Positions 8,095 through 16,250 of a stretch of 64,000 nt of DNA are shown here, piece after piece. A model generated the notes under the pieces. It made no database searches and was not told the DNA's origin. It worked only from the letters and a program-made list of their open reading frames with translations. This DNA is from Roseomonas fluvialis (GTDB taxonomy: Bacteria; Pseudomonadota; Alphaproteobacteria; Acetobacterales; Acetobacteraceae). Position 1 is the first letter of the stretch; each line of letters starts with the position of its first letter. Where the stretch lies: positions 4,613,001 through 4,677,000 of the forward strand of contig NZ_AP025637.1 in the NCBI RefSeq assembly GCF_022846615.1, in the 5' to 3' direction. The translations under genes were made by a program, and so were the position numbers.

Positions 8095-9222
8095 ATGACA
8101 CTTCGGAACGTGCTGCTGGCGACCGCCATGCTGGTCGGCCCAGCGGCGGCGCAGGCGCAGCCGGTGACGGGCCTGTATATCGGCGGCGGGGCAGGCCTCA
8201 ATTTCCTCACCGATTCCGACGGCGGAAACCTGCAGAGCTTCCTTGATGACAGCAATGTCAACAGCACGAACCTGGGGCTGACACCAACCGGCGCGTTCAA
8301 CGCCAGCTTCGACCCCGGCCTGGCCGCGGTGCTGTCAGTTGGTTGGGGCTTCGGCAACGGGCTGCGCGCCGAGATCGAGGGCAACTTCCGCTACAACGAG
8401 GTGGACGACGTGACGTTCCGTGGCGTCTCGGGCGTCGGCGGGGGACGCGGCAAGACCTACGGCATCATGGCCAACGTGCTCTATGATTTCGGCACGCGGT
8501 CCAACTGGCCTGTGCTGCCGTACATCGGCATCGGCGCGGGCTATGCCATCACGGAATACGACAACGTGAACTGGCGTGGCCGCGCGACCAACGGCACCAC
8601 CTTCCCGAGCTACCGCATCGACGACGACGATGGCGAGTTCGCCTACCAGGCGATCGTCGGCGTTGGCGTGCCGGTCAGCGCGGTGCCCGGGCTGGCGATC
8701 ACCGCCGAATACCGCTTCTTCGGCACGCTTTCGCCGGAGTTTGGAGCGACCTCGGTGAACCAGGTGGGCGGCTTCCGTCGCAGCACGGTCGAGGTGGACA
8801 ACTTCAACCACTCGCTGCTGATCGGCGTGCGCTACAATTTCGGCCAGGCCCGCCCGCCGGCGCCGGTGCCCGCGGCCGTGGCGCCGTCGCCCGCGCGTAC
8901 CTTCCTGGTCTTCTTCGACTGGAACCGTGCCGACCTGACCACGCGCGCGCGACAGATCATCGCCGAGGCGGCGCAGGCGCGCAGCAGCCAGGCGGTGACG
9001 CGCATCGAGGTCACCGGCCATACCGACACCTCGGGGTCGCCGGTCTACAACCAGGGCCTGTCGGTGCGGCGCGCGAATGCAGTGGCGGCGGAGCTCGTGC
9101 GCCTCGGCGTGCCGCGCAACGAGATCACCGCGACGGGCGTTGGCGAGAGCCAGCTGCTGGTGGCGACGCCCGACAACACCCGCGAACCGCAGAACCGGCG
9201 CGTGGAGATCGTCCTGCGCTGA
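8095..9222 (+). CDS. OmpA-type outer-membrane beta-barrel protein with peptidoglycan-binding domain
   Basis: This encodes 375 residues. A Sec signal peptide (LLATAMLVGPAAAQAQ) is followed by an N-terminal eight-stranded barrel domain (GLYIGGGAGLNF, ADYRFF-like strands, ending LLIGVRYNFG). A Pro/Ala-rich linker (PPAPVPAAVAPSPA) leads to a C-terminal OmpA domain with FFDWNRADLT, EVTGHTDTSG and LSVRRANAVAAEL. The OmpA domain binds peptidoglycan diaminopimelate, tethering the outer membrane to the wall. The start at 8095 is preceded by AAAGGGG. An upstream in-frame ATG at 8065 would spoil the signal peptide. The gene ends at a shared hairpin with the convergent histidine kinase gene. Confidence 0.92.
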   Translation: MTLRNVLLATAMLVGPAAAQAQPVTGLYIGGGAGLNFLTDSDGGNLQSFLDDSNVNSTNLGLTPTGAFNASFDPGLAAVLSVGWGFGNGLRAEIEGNFRYNEVDDVTFRGVSGVGGGRGKTYGIMANVLYDFGTRSNWPVLPYIGIGAGYAITEYDNVNWRGRATNGTTFPSYRIDDDDGEFAYQAIVGVGVPVSAVPGLAITAEYRFFGTLSPEFGATSVNQVGGFRRSTVEVDNFNHSLLIGVRYNFGQARPPAPVPAAVAPSPARTFLVFFDWNRADLTTRARQIIAEAAQARSSQAVTRIEVTGHTDTSGSPVYNQGLSVRRANAVAAELVRLGVPRNEITATGVGESQLLVATPDNTREPQNRRVEIVLR

Positions 9223-9228
9223 CCCGAC

Positions 9229-9259
9229 GCGCCTGCCGGCTTTTCAGGCCGGCAGGCGC
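9229..9259. terminator. Bidirectional hairpin terminator between the OmpA and histidine kinase genes
   Basis: A perfect 12-bp inverted repeat, GCGCCTGCCGGC against GCCGGCAGGCGC, encloses the seven-base loop TTTTCAG. The loop contains the stop codon of the convergent histidine kinase gene, and the right arm encodes its last residues. Confidence 0.75.
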
Positions 9260-10578
9260 ACGCGGGCGCGCAACCCGCCGAGTGGGCTGTCCTCCAGCAC
9301 GATATCGCCGCCATGCGCACGCGCGATGTCACGCGCGATCGCTAGCCCCAGGCCCGTGCCGCCCGCCGAGAAGGTCGCGAAGGGCCGGAAGGCCTCCTCG
9401 CGCGCATCCTCCGGAATGCCGGGGCCGTCATCGTCCACCGTCAACATCGCCCAGGCGCCGGCATCGCCGCGCGGCACGCGCGACAGCCCGACCGCGATCC
9501 GCCGCGCATGCTTGCGCGCATTGTCGAGCAAATTCCCCAGGCAGCGCCGCAGCGCATCGGCGCGCACCGCGAGCACGAGCGGGTCCGCGGGCACCTCGAC
9601 CTCGACCTGCGCGCCGTCGCGCCGCGCCTTGGCCGCGGCCTCGCCGACCAATTCGCCAAGGTCGGCCGGCGCCGCCTGCTCGGTGCCCTCGCCGCGCGCA
9701 AAGGCGAGGTAGGCGGCAATCAGCCGGTCCATCTCCTCGACATCCTGCGTCATCGCCGCGGCATCGTCCTGCGCATCCGCCGGCAGCATCGCGAGGCCGA
9801 GCCGCAGGCGCGTCAGCGGCGTGCGCAGGTCGTGGCTGATGCCGGCCAGCATCTCGGTGCGGCTTTCCACGAAGCGACGGATGCGCCCCTGCATGGAGTT
9901 GAAGGCCAGCGCGGCCTGGCGCGCCTCGGCCGCGCCTTCGGGCTTCATCGGGCCGAGGTCGCGGCCGCGGCCGAAGGCCTCCGCCGCCTCCGCCAGGCGC
10001 CGGATGGCGCGCACCTGGTTCTTCATGAACAGCGCTGCCACGAGGAACAGCAACAGCGAGGAGCCCACCACCCAGATCACGAACAGGTACAGCGTGCCGC
10101 TGAACAGTCGCTTACGGGCGGCTTCGGCATGCAGCACGCCATCGGGCAGCTGCACGCGAATGATCACGCTGCGCGGGTCGGATTGCCAGTCTGTGTCGAA
10201 GGGCAGGCGCACCCGCTCGCGCATCGCGTCATCGAGGTCTTCCTCAAGCGGCAACAGCGGCAGCGAGGCCGGGCGGCTCGAGGTCGGCCCCAGCACGGCG
10301 CCGGGCTCGAGGGCGAGCGAGAGGTCGAGCCGCCAGGCCGCCTCGCGGAAGATCCAGCCGCGCTCCTCGTCGCGCGGATGCCGCGCCAGCAGTTCCACCA
10401 CCATCGCGACATCGCCAGCGACCGCGCCGGCCAGGCGGCGGGAGATGACATCGAGGTGGCTGCCGTAGAACAGGTACAGCGCAATGATCTGCACCGCGAC
10501 CAGCGGCACCAGGATGATCAGCAGCGCACGGCCGAGCAGGCCGCGCGGCACCAGGCGACGGAACAGGGAATCCAGCAT
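9244..10578 (-). CDS. EnvZ-like sensor histidine kinase
   Basis: This 444-residue inner-membrane kinase has a first membrane helix at GRALLIILVPLVAVQIIALYL, a periplasmic sensor of about 130 residues and a second helix at LFVIWVVGSSLLLFLVAALF. A HAMP linker follows, then the dimerisation domain with phospho-accepting His in AGISHDLRTPLTR. The ATPase domain shows DNARKHARR (N box), VDDDGPGIPED (G1) and GGTGLGLAIA (G2). It should phosphorylate the response regulator encoded 35 bases upstream. The ATG at 10578 is chosen; an in-frame GTG at 10587 would add three residues. The signal sensed is unknown. The OmpA-type porin gene next door is a possible but unproven target. Confidence 0.92.
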   Translation of the reverse strand: MLDSLFRRLVPRGLLGRALLIILVPLVAVQIIALYLFYGSHLDVISRRLAGAVAGDVAMVVELLARHPRDEERGWIFREAAWRLDLSLALEPGAVLGPTSSRPASLPLLPLEEDLDDAMRERVRLPFDTDWQSDPRSVIIRVQLPDGVLHAEAARKRLFSGTLYLFVIWVVGSSLLLFLVAALFMKNQVRAIRRLAEAAEAFGRGRDLGPMKPEGAAEARQAALAFNSMQGRIRRFVESRTEMLAGISHDLRTPLTRLRLGLAMLPADAQDDAAAMTQDVEEMDRLIAAYLAFARGEGTEQAAPADLGELVGEAAAKARRDGAQVEVEVPADPLVLAVRADALRRCLGNLLDNARKHARRIAVGLSRVPRGDAGAWAMLTVDDDGPGIPEDAREEAFRPFATFSAGGTGLGLAIARDIARAHGGDIVLEDSPLGGLRARVRLPA

Positions 10579-10612
10579 CACACGCACGAGGTGGGGTGCC
10601 CCGCTCGCGGCG

Positions 10613-11320
10613 TCACGGCCCGGGCCTCAGCACATAGCCGCGATGGCGCACGGTCTGGATGAAGCGGGGTTCGCGCGGGTCGGTCTCGACCTTGCGCCGC
10701 AGGCGCGTCACCTGCACGTCGATGGCGCGCTCGCCGGCTTCGGGCGTGCCCAGTGCAGTGCCGATCTCCTCGCGGCTCAGCACCTCGCCGGTGCGCCGCG
10801 CCAGCGCCTGCAGCAACGATGCCTCGCCGCCGGTCAGGCGCACGATACCCTCGGGGCCGCGCAGTTCGGCACGCTCGATGTCGAACCAGCGCGGGCCGAG
10901 CTGGACCGGCGCACTGTGCTGCGCCGGGCCGGGCATCGGCGCGGCGCGGCGCAGGATGGTGCGGATGCGCAGTGCCAGTTCGCGCGGGTCGAAGGGCTTG
11001 GCCAGGTAGTCATCCACGCCGTGCTCCAGGCCCGCGATGCGGTCCTCGGGCGCGCCGCGGGCGGTGAGCATCAGGATGGGCACCTCGTTGCCCTCGCGCC
11101 GCAGGCTTTCGGTGAGTGCCAGGCCGGATTCGCCGGGCATCATCACATCCACCACCAGCAGGTCGAACATCATGCCCGAGATGGTGCGCCGCGCGGCGGC
11201 GGCATCGGCCACGGCGGTCACGCGGAAGCCCTGTTCGGTCAGGAAGCGCTGCAGCAGGTCGCGCAGGCGGGCGTCGTCGTCCACCACCAGCAGGTGCGCG
11301 GTCTCGGTCGTGCCGTTCAT
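10613..11320 (-). CDS. OmpR-family response regulator
   Basis: This 235-residue DNA-binding regulator has a receiver domain with the acidic pocket VVDDDAR, the phospho-acceptor Asp58 in LLVVDVMMPGESG and the conserved Lys in DYLAKPFDPRE. A C-terminal winged helix (RLTGGEASLLQAL through AIDVQVTRLRRKVE and VRHRGYVL) is typical of OmpR/PhoB. It overlaps the upstream MarR gene by four bases (ATGA), and the EnvZ-like kinase gene follows, so the three genes form one operon. The cytoplasmic regulator probably adjusts envelope or stress genes, as OmpR relatives do. Its own targets cannot be read here. Confidence 0.93.
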   Translation of the reverse strand: MNGTTETAHLLVVDDDARLRDLLQRFLTEQGFRVTAVADAAAARRTISGMMFDLLVVDVMMPGESGLALTESLRREGNEVPILMLTARGAPEDRIAGLEHGVDDYLAKPFDPRELALRIRTILRRAAPMPGPAQHSAPVQLGPRWFDIERAELRGPEGIVRLTGGEASLLQALARRTGEVLSREEIGTALGTPEAGERAIDVQVTRLRRKVETDPREPRFIQTVRHRGYVLRPGP

Positions 11321-11859
11321 GGCGCGGGCGGGTCTTCCAGCATGTCGAAGGCAGTGCGCGCCTGGTCGCCCATCAGCCCGCGCATGACGCGGCGGAAGCC
11401 TTCGACGGCGGCGGGGCCGGCTTCGCGATAGGCGCGCATCAGCGTCTCGCGCTGGCGGTCGAACAGGCGGCGTTCCAGTGCGGCGCCCTTGTCGGTCAGG
11501 GTCAGCAGGCGCTGGCGGCGATCGGCGCGGCCGGGCGCCTGCACCACGTAGCCGTCCTCGATCAGCGGCGTCAGCACGCGGCCGAGCGATTGCTTCGTGA
11601 TGGCGAGGATGCCGAGCAAGTCGCCCACTGTGATGCCAGGCCGCCGGCCGACGAAATGCAGCACGCGGTGATGCGCGCGGCCCATGTTCATGCCGGCCAG
11701 GATCTCGTCCGCGCCGGCGGTGAAGTCGCGATAGCCGAAGAACAGCAGGTCCTGCGCGAGGCGCAGTTCCTCCTCGCGCAGGAACAGCAGGTTGCGCCCG
11801 GCCGGCAGCGTGCTGCGCTCCGGGGCGTCCGCGATCTGCGCCTGGCGTGGGGCTGGCAT
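11317..11859 (-). CDS. MarR-family transcriptional regulator (first gene of the RR/HK operon)
   Basis: This 180-residue winged-helix protein has an N-terminal arm (LREEELRLAQDLLFFGYRDF), then the recognition region ILAITKQSLGRVLTPLIEDGYV, the wing APGRADRRQRLLTLTDKG and C-terminal dimerisation helices. That order is the MarR fold, which usually represses nearby genes and releases DNA on binding a small molecule. It is the first gene of an operon with the response regulator (four-base overlap) and kinase, and is divergent from ilvE. A GGTCA-N7-TGACC inverted repeat lies 24 bases upstream of its start, over a predicted ilvE promoter, which suggests control of both directions. Confidence 0.9.
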   Translation of the reverse strand: MPAPRQAQIADAPERSTLPAGRNLLFLREEELRLAQDLLFFGYRDFTAGADEILAGMNMGRAHHRVLHFVGRRPGITVGDLLGILAITKQSLGRVLTPLIEDGYVVQAPGRADRRQRLLTLTDKGAALERRLFDRQRETLMRAYREAGPAAVEGFRRVMRGLMGDQARTAFDMLEDPPAP

Positions 11860-11882
11860 GTTCGGGGCTGGACCTCCGTTTG

Positions 11883-11899
11883 GGTCAGTATCATTGACC
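11883..11899. promoter_or_regulatory. Candidate MarR operator, GGTCA-N7-TGACC
   Basis: A perfect inverted repeat of 5-bp arms with a 7-bp centre sits between the divergent marR-like gene and ilvE. Its right arm overlaps the -35 hexamer of the predicted ilvE promoter. MarR dimers typically bind such 15-20 bp dyads. Binding is inferred. Confidence 0.5.
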
Positions 11900-11922
11900 G
11901 ATCCGACGTGTCATTCTAACTT
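11894..11922 (+). promoter_or_regulatory. Predicted sigma-70 promoter for ilvE
   Basis: TTGACC at 11894-11899 and TAACTT at 11917-11922 are separated by 17 bases. They keep five of six -35 positions and the key -10 positions 1, 2 and 6. The surrounding 70 bases are clearly AT-richer than the rest of the window. This places transcription start near 11929, about 68 bases before the ilvE ATG. Confidence 0.55.
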
Positions 11923-11996
11923 ATGGGCAGTTGAAGCAACATTCTTTCGTCACGACCGCCGACCGCACGCATAAGAAACCTGGAAGGACACGCAGC

Positions 11997-13073
11997 ATGG
12001 GCCCTTTCCCGACCACGCGCACCACCGCGCCGAAGCCGAAGCCGGCCGACGATACGCTCGCCTTCGGCAAAGTGCTGACCGACCACATGTTCCTGATGAA
12101 CTACGAGGAAGGCCGTGGCTGGTTCAACCCCCGGATCGAGCCCTATGGTCCGCTGAGCCTCGATCCCGCGACCTCGGTGCTGCACTACGGCCAGGCGATC
12201 TTCGACGGGCTGAAAGCCTTTCGCGGCGATGACGGGCAGGTTCGCCTGTTCCGCGCCGACCGGCACGCGCAGCGCTTCAACCGTTCCGCGCAGATCATGT
12301 GCATGCCGGAGGTGCCGGTCGACATCATCCGCGCTTCCTTCGACGCGCTGGTCGGCGTGGACGCCGACTGGGTGCCGCGCAAGGCGGGCACGTCGCTGTA
12401 CCTGCGCCCGACCATCATCGCGACCGATGTGATGCTGGGCGTGCATCCGGCGCACAGCTACCTGTATTTCCTGATCCTCTCGCCGGTGGGGTCCTACTAC
12501 AAGGAAGGCGTGAAGCCGGTGCGCATCCTCGCCTCCGACAGCCATGTGCGCGCGGTGCGCGGCGGCACCGGCGAGGCCAAGACCGCGGCGAATTACGCGC
12601 AGTCGCTGGCGGGCCAGAAGGATGCGGCGGCGGCGGGCTACACGCAGGTGCTCTACCTCGATGGCGTGGAGCGCCGCTTCCTCGACGAAGTCGGCACCAT
12701 GAACATCATGGTGCGCATCGGCGACGAAGTGATCACGCCGCCGCTCGCGGGCACCATCCTCGATGGCGTCACGCGCGCATCGACGCTGCAGCTGATGCGC
12801 GACTGGGGTCTGAAGGTGACCGAACGCGCCATCGCCATCGAGGAGGTGATGCAGGCCGGGCGCGACGGTACGCTGCGCGAGATGTGGGGCACCGGCACCG
12901 CGGCCGTGGTCTCGCCGGTCGGCACGCTCGGCTACAAGGGCGAGGACGTGCTGATCAACGGCGGACAGACCGGCGAGGTCACGCAGAAGCTGTACGACGC
13001 AATCGTTGGCATCCAGTACGGGCGGACCAATGATCCGCATGGCTGGACCAGCGTGGTGCCGCCCGCCGCATGA
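11997..13073 (+). CDS. ilvE: Branched-chain amino acid aminotransferase
   Basis: This 358-residue fold-type IV PLP enzyme interconverts leucine, isoleucine or valine with their 2-keto acids, using 2-oxoglutarate. Landmarks are HYGQAIFDGLKAFR near residue 65, the basic YLRPTIIATD strand, the PLP lysine in TGEAKTAANYAQSL, and the cofactor phosphate region EVGTMNIM. The long form matches the 350-360 residue eukaryote-like BCAT group. The start at 11997 is preceded by GGAAGGA. An upstream in-frame ATG at 11931 is possible, but it lies almost at the predicted transcription start. The GNAT gene follows with a four-base overlap. Confidence 0.95.
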   Translation: MGPFPTTRTTAPKPKPADDTLAFGKVLTDHMFLMNYEEGRGWFNPRIEPYGPLSLDPATSVLHYGQAIFDGLKAFRGDDGQVRLFRADRHAQRFNRSAQIMCMPEVPVDIIRASFDALVGVDADWVPRKAGTSLYLRPTIIATDVMLGVHPAHSYLYFLILSPVGSYYKEGVKPVRILASDSHVRAVRGGTGEAKTAANYAQSLAGQKDAAAAGYTQVLYLDGVERRFLDEVGTMNIMVRIGDEVITPPLAGTILDGVTRASTLQLMRDWGLKVTERAIAIEEVMQAGRDGTLREMWGTGTAAVVSPVGTLGYKGEDVLINGGQTGEVTQKLYDAIVGIQYGRTNDPHGWTSVVPPAA

Positions 13074-13597
13074 CGCTGCGCGAGGCGATGGCCGCGGATG
13101 CCGCGGCCATCGCCGACCTGCTGACGGCATCCTGGCAGGAGGCCTATAGGGCGCTGCTGCCGCGCGACCTGCTGCACGACCGCCTGCCCGGGCTGCACAG
13201 CGCGATGTGGCGCGACCATTTTGCCGCACCGCGGCCCGGCATCGTGCTGCTGGCGGAAGGCACGGACGGTCTGGACGGCTTCTGCGCGGCCTGGCTGCAG
13301 GGCGACGAGGCCTATGTCGATAACCTGCACCTGCGCCCCGGGCTGCGCGGTGGCGGAACCGGCAGGGTGTTGCTCGGCCATGCCGTGGCGGCGCTGGTGG
13401 CACGCGGTGCGGTGCGCGCGGCGCTGACCATCATCGAGGGCAATGACGGCGCGCGGCGATTCTACGAACGGCTCGGCGGGGTGGCAGCCGAGGCGCATGC
13501 CGCCGTGCTGCACGGCGTACCGACGCGCTATCGGCGCATCGGCTGGACGGATGCGCGCGTGTTGGTGCGCGCCTGCGGCGTATCAGTCCTCGAGTGA
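13070..13597 (+). CDS. GNAT-family N-acetyltransferase
   Basis: This 175-residue protein begins LREAMAADAAAIADLLTASW, the usual first strand and helix of GNAT enzymes. It carries the acetyl-CoA loop motif LHLRPGLRGGGTGRVLLGHA (Q/R-x-x-G-x-G/A type) and the late NDGARRFYERLGG motif. It would transfer an acetyl group from acetyl-CoA to an amine in the cytoplasm; the acceptor is unknown. It overlaps ilvE as ATGA and is therefore co-translated. Its 3' end overlaps the convergent uronate dehydrogenase gene by 15 bases. Confidence 0.88.
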   Translation: MTLREAMAADAAAIADLLTASWQEAYRALLPRDLLHDRLPGLHSAMWRDHFAAPRPGIVLLAEGTDGLDGFCAAWLQGDEAYVDNLHLRPGLRGGGTGRVLLGHAVAALVARGAVRAALTIIEGNDGARRFYERLGGVAAEAHAAVLHGVPTRYRRIGWTDARVLVRACGVSVLE

Positions 13598-14425
13598 GAA
13601 GGCGTCGCGCGGCGAGGGCGTCCTGCGCGAGTATTCGATCGCGGTATAGCCGCCGCCCTGGTAGCGCTCGGTCACCGGGTCGGCAGTGATGGAGCCCACT
13701 TCCGGGCGCCACGGCTCCGCGGAATCCTGCGGTGCCCAGCCGATCCGTTCGCGATGGTCGCGGCCCCAGTAGGAGGCCGGATTGTCCGAGCACGCCCAGA
13801 TCACGGCATGGCCCGAGCGTTCGGCCAGCACGCAGCGCTCCACCAGGCGCGTCAGGTCGCCATAGGACAGCCAGGTCGAGAGCATCCGGCGGTCGATCGG
13901 CTTCGGGAAGCAGGATCCGATGCGCAGGTTGATGTTCTCTACGCCGTGCTTGTCCCAGTACATGCGCCCCATGAGTTCGCCATAGGCCTTGGACAGGCCG
14001 TAGTAGCCATCGGGACGGAACGCGCAGTCGGCGTCGAGGCGTTCTGCATTGCCCGACGGGCGTTCATGGAAACCAATCGAGTGGTTGGAACTTGCGAAGA
14101 CAACGCGCGCGCCCTCGCGCCGCGCCGCCTCATAAACATGGTACAGGCCGCGTAGGTTAGGACCGAGCACCTCCTCGAAGGGCTTCTCCACCGACACGCC
14201 ACCGAAATGCAGGATCGCGCCACAGCCCTCGGCCTGGCGGATCAGCGCGACGCCGTCATTCAGGTCCGACTTCACGAAGGACGCGCCGGAGGGCAGCGGG
14301 TCCGGGAAGGGCATGATGTCCGTGAGGCGCAGGCGCCAGCCCTGCTGCGCCAGCGCAGCCGCCAGGTGCCGGCCAAGATTACCCGAGGCGCCGGTCAGCA
14401 GGACGGGCTTGTGAGGTGCGGTCAT
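13583..14425 (-). CDS. udh: Uronate dehydrogenase-like short-chain NAD-dependent epimerase/dehydrogenase
   Basis: This 280-residue extended-SDR protein has the NAD-binding motif TGASGNLGRHLA, the active-site YGLSKAYGE (Tyr-x-x-x-Lys), FASSNHSIG, and a distinctive LRIGSCFPKPIDRRMLSTWL. The last motif and the overall length match bacterial uronate dehydrogenases, which oxidise galacturonate or glucuronate to the aldarolactone with NAD+. It is the last gene of an operon with a complete TRAP transporter, four bases after dctM. This supports uptake and oxidation of a uronic acid. Other sugar or sugar-acid substrates remain possible. Confidence 0.85.
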   Translation of the reverse strand: MTAPHKPVLLTGASGNLGRHLAAALAQQGWRLRLTDIMPFPDPLPSGASFVKSDLNDGVALIRQAEGCGAILHFGGVSVEKPFEEVLGPNLRGLYHVYEAARREGARVVFASSNHSIGFHERPSGNAERLDADCAFRPDGYYGLSKAYGELMGRMYWDKHGVENINLRIGSCFPKPIDRRMLSTWLSYGDLTRLVERCVLAERSGHAVIWACSDNPASYWGRDHRERIGWAPQDSAEPWRPEVGSITADPVTERYQGGGYTAIEYSRRTPSPRDAFSLED

Positions 14426-14429
14426 GGGG

Positions 14430-15728
14430 TCAGGCTCCGTAGCCGAGCAGCAGGCGCGGCAGCGTCAGCGACACCGCGGGCCAATAGGTGGTGAGCAACA
14501 GCGCGACCAGGATCGCGCCCCAGAAGGGCCAGATGGTACGCAGCACGTCCTCGATCCGGATGCGCCCGATCGCGCAACCCACGAACAGCACCGCGCCGAC
14601 CGGTGGCGTGGTGAGCCCCAGACCCAGGTTCATCATCATCACCATGCCGAACTGCACCGGATCCACACCGATCGCCACCACCACCGGCAGGAAGATCGGC
14701 GTGGTGATCAGTATCAGCGCAGCCATGTCCATGACGCAGCCGAGCAGAAGCAGGCACACGTTGATCAGCAGCAGGATGACGATCGGGTTGGAACTGATCG
14801 CGAGCATGCCTTCGGTCAGGATGTCCGGCAGGCGATACATCGCCAACAGCCAGGCGAAGGCGGTCGCGGTGCCGACCAGCAGGAACACCACGGAGGTGGT
14901 ACGCACGGATGCCCGTACGGCGATGATGAAGTCAGCCCAGGACAGGGCGCGATAGACGAGCAGCGTCACCGCGAGCGCCCAGATGGCGCCGAACGCAGCG
15001 CTCTCGGTCACGGTGAAGACGCCCGACAGAACGCCACCCAGGATGATGACGGCGGTCAGCAGCCCTGGCAGGGCATCGACGAAGGCCCATGCGAGATGCC
15101 TGAACCCCTTCCATCCATCGGCCGGATATCCCCGGCGCACCGCCATGACATACGCCGCGATGGCCAGGAACAGGCACATCATGATGCCCGGCACGATGCC
15201 TGCGACGAACAGCGCCGTCACCGAGATGCCGCCGCCCGCCGCGAGCGAATACAGGATCATGTTGTGGCTGGGCGGGATCAGGATACCGGCGATCGACGAC
15301 GTCACCGTGAGCGATACGGCGTAGTCCACGCCATAGCCCTTGGCCTTCATGGCCGGGATCAGGATGGTGCCGGTGGCCGAGGTATCCGCCACCGCGGAAC
15401 CCGAGATGCCGCCGAACAGCATCGAGGTGGACACATCCACCATGCCGAGCCCGCCACGCATCCAGCCCACCGCAGCCGAGGCGAGTGCGACCAGCCGCCG
15501 CGCAATGCCGCCATGCAGCATGATCTCGCCGGCGAAAATGAAGAACGGTATCGCGAGCAGCGCGAAGATACTCATCCCCGACGCCATCTGCTGGAACACC
15601 ACGGCGGGGTTCAGCCCCTCGTAGATGAACCCGACGGCGGCCGCGATGCCGAGGCAGAAGGCCACCGGCACGCCGGCCAGGACCAGGCCGCCGAAGACCA
15701 GGAAGATCAGCAGCAATCCGAATTCCAT
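14430..15728 (-). CDS. dctM: TRAP transporter large permease (DctM family)
   Basis: This 432-residue membrane protein has about a dozen hydrophobic helices. It shows family signatures such as AIPFFIFAGEIMLHGGIARRL, GGISGSAVADTSATGTILIP and IPPSHNMILYS. It is the ion-coupled transport subunit of a tripartite TRAP carrier, which imports carboxylates using the sodium gradient. It lies six bases after dctQ and four bases before udh. The operon order dctP-dctQ-dctM-udh is clear. A uronic acid substrate is inferred from the linked dehydrogenase. Confidence 0.95.
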   Translation of the reverse strand: MEFGLLLIFLVFGGLVLAGVPVAFCLGIAAAVGFIYEGLNPAVVFQQMASGMSIFALLAIPFFIFAGEIMLHGGIARRLVALASAAVGWMRGGLGMVDVSTSMLFGGISGSAVADTSATGTILIPAMKAKGYGVDYAVSLTVTSSIAGILIPPSHNMILYSLAAGGGISVTALFVAGIVPGIMMCLFLAIAAYVMAVRRGYPADGWKGFRHLAWAFVDALPGLLTAVIILGGVLSGVFTVTESAAFGAIWALAVTLLVYRALSWADFIIAVRASVRTTSVVFLLVGTATAFAWLLAMYRLPDILTEGMLAISSNPIVILLLINVCLLLLGCVMDMAALILITTPIFLPVVVAIGVDPVQFGMVMMMNLGLGLTTPPVGAVLFVGCAIGRIRIEDVLRTIWPFWGAILVALLLTTYWPAVSLTLPRLLLGYGA

Positions 15729-15734
15729 GGTGCC

Positions 15735-16250
15735 TCAGTCCAGGAAGGCGGCGGAGACGCCGCGCTTTTCCGGTGCCCCTTCCGCGAGCGCATCGCGCAG
15801 GACCTGCTCGATCGCGAACAGCACCATCAGCGCCCCACCCAGCACCATGGGTGCATAGGTCCAGCCCTGGCTGATGCCCAGCAGCGGGATGCGAAAATTC
15901 GCCACCGTGCCGACCAGCTCCCAGGACCACCAGGCCATGCCCGCGCCGAACACGCCCATCAGCGCGTCGCAGCCCACCGCGATCCAGCGCTGCGCGCGCG
16001 GCGGCAGCGCCTCGCGCACGCCGAGCACGCTCAGGTGGAAGCGCTCCCGCACGCCCACGGCGGCGACCGGCATGGCGATGGCGAGGATGCACAGCGTCGC
16101 CGCGCGCTCGATCCAGGTGGGCGTGTCGTTCAGCACGTAGCGGCCGAAGACCAGCCAGCCCATCATGGCAATGAGGCCGACGAGCGCGATGCCCGCCAGC
16201 CCCACCACCGCCGCCGACAGCCAGTCGAGCGCGCGGGAGAATGCCGTCAC
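15735..16250 (-). CDS. dctQ: TRAP transporter small permease (DctQ family)
   Basis: This 171-residue protein has four membrane helices. The second region, LIAMMGWLVFGRYVLNDTPTWIERAA, is the DctQ hallmark. It forms the membrane complex with DctM. Its start overlaps the dctP stop (ATGA), indicating coupled translation. The C-terminal tail (EGAPEKRGVSAAFLD) is cytoplasmic and not conserved in the family. Confidence 0.93.
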   Translation of the reverse strand: MTAFSRALDWLSAAVVGLAGIALVGLIAMMGWLVFGRYVLNDTPTWIERAATLCILAIAMPVAAVGVRERFHLSVLGVREALPPRAQRWIAVGCDALMGVFGAGMAWWSWELVGTVANFRIPLLGISQGWTYAPMVLGGALMVLFAIEQVLRDALAEGAPEKRGVSAAFLD

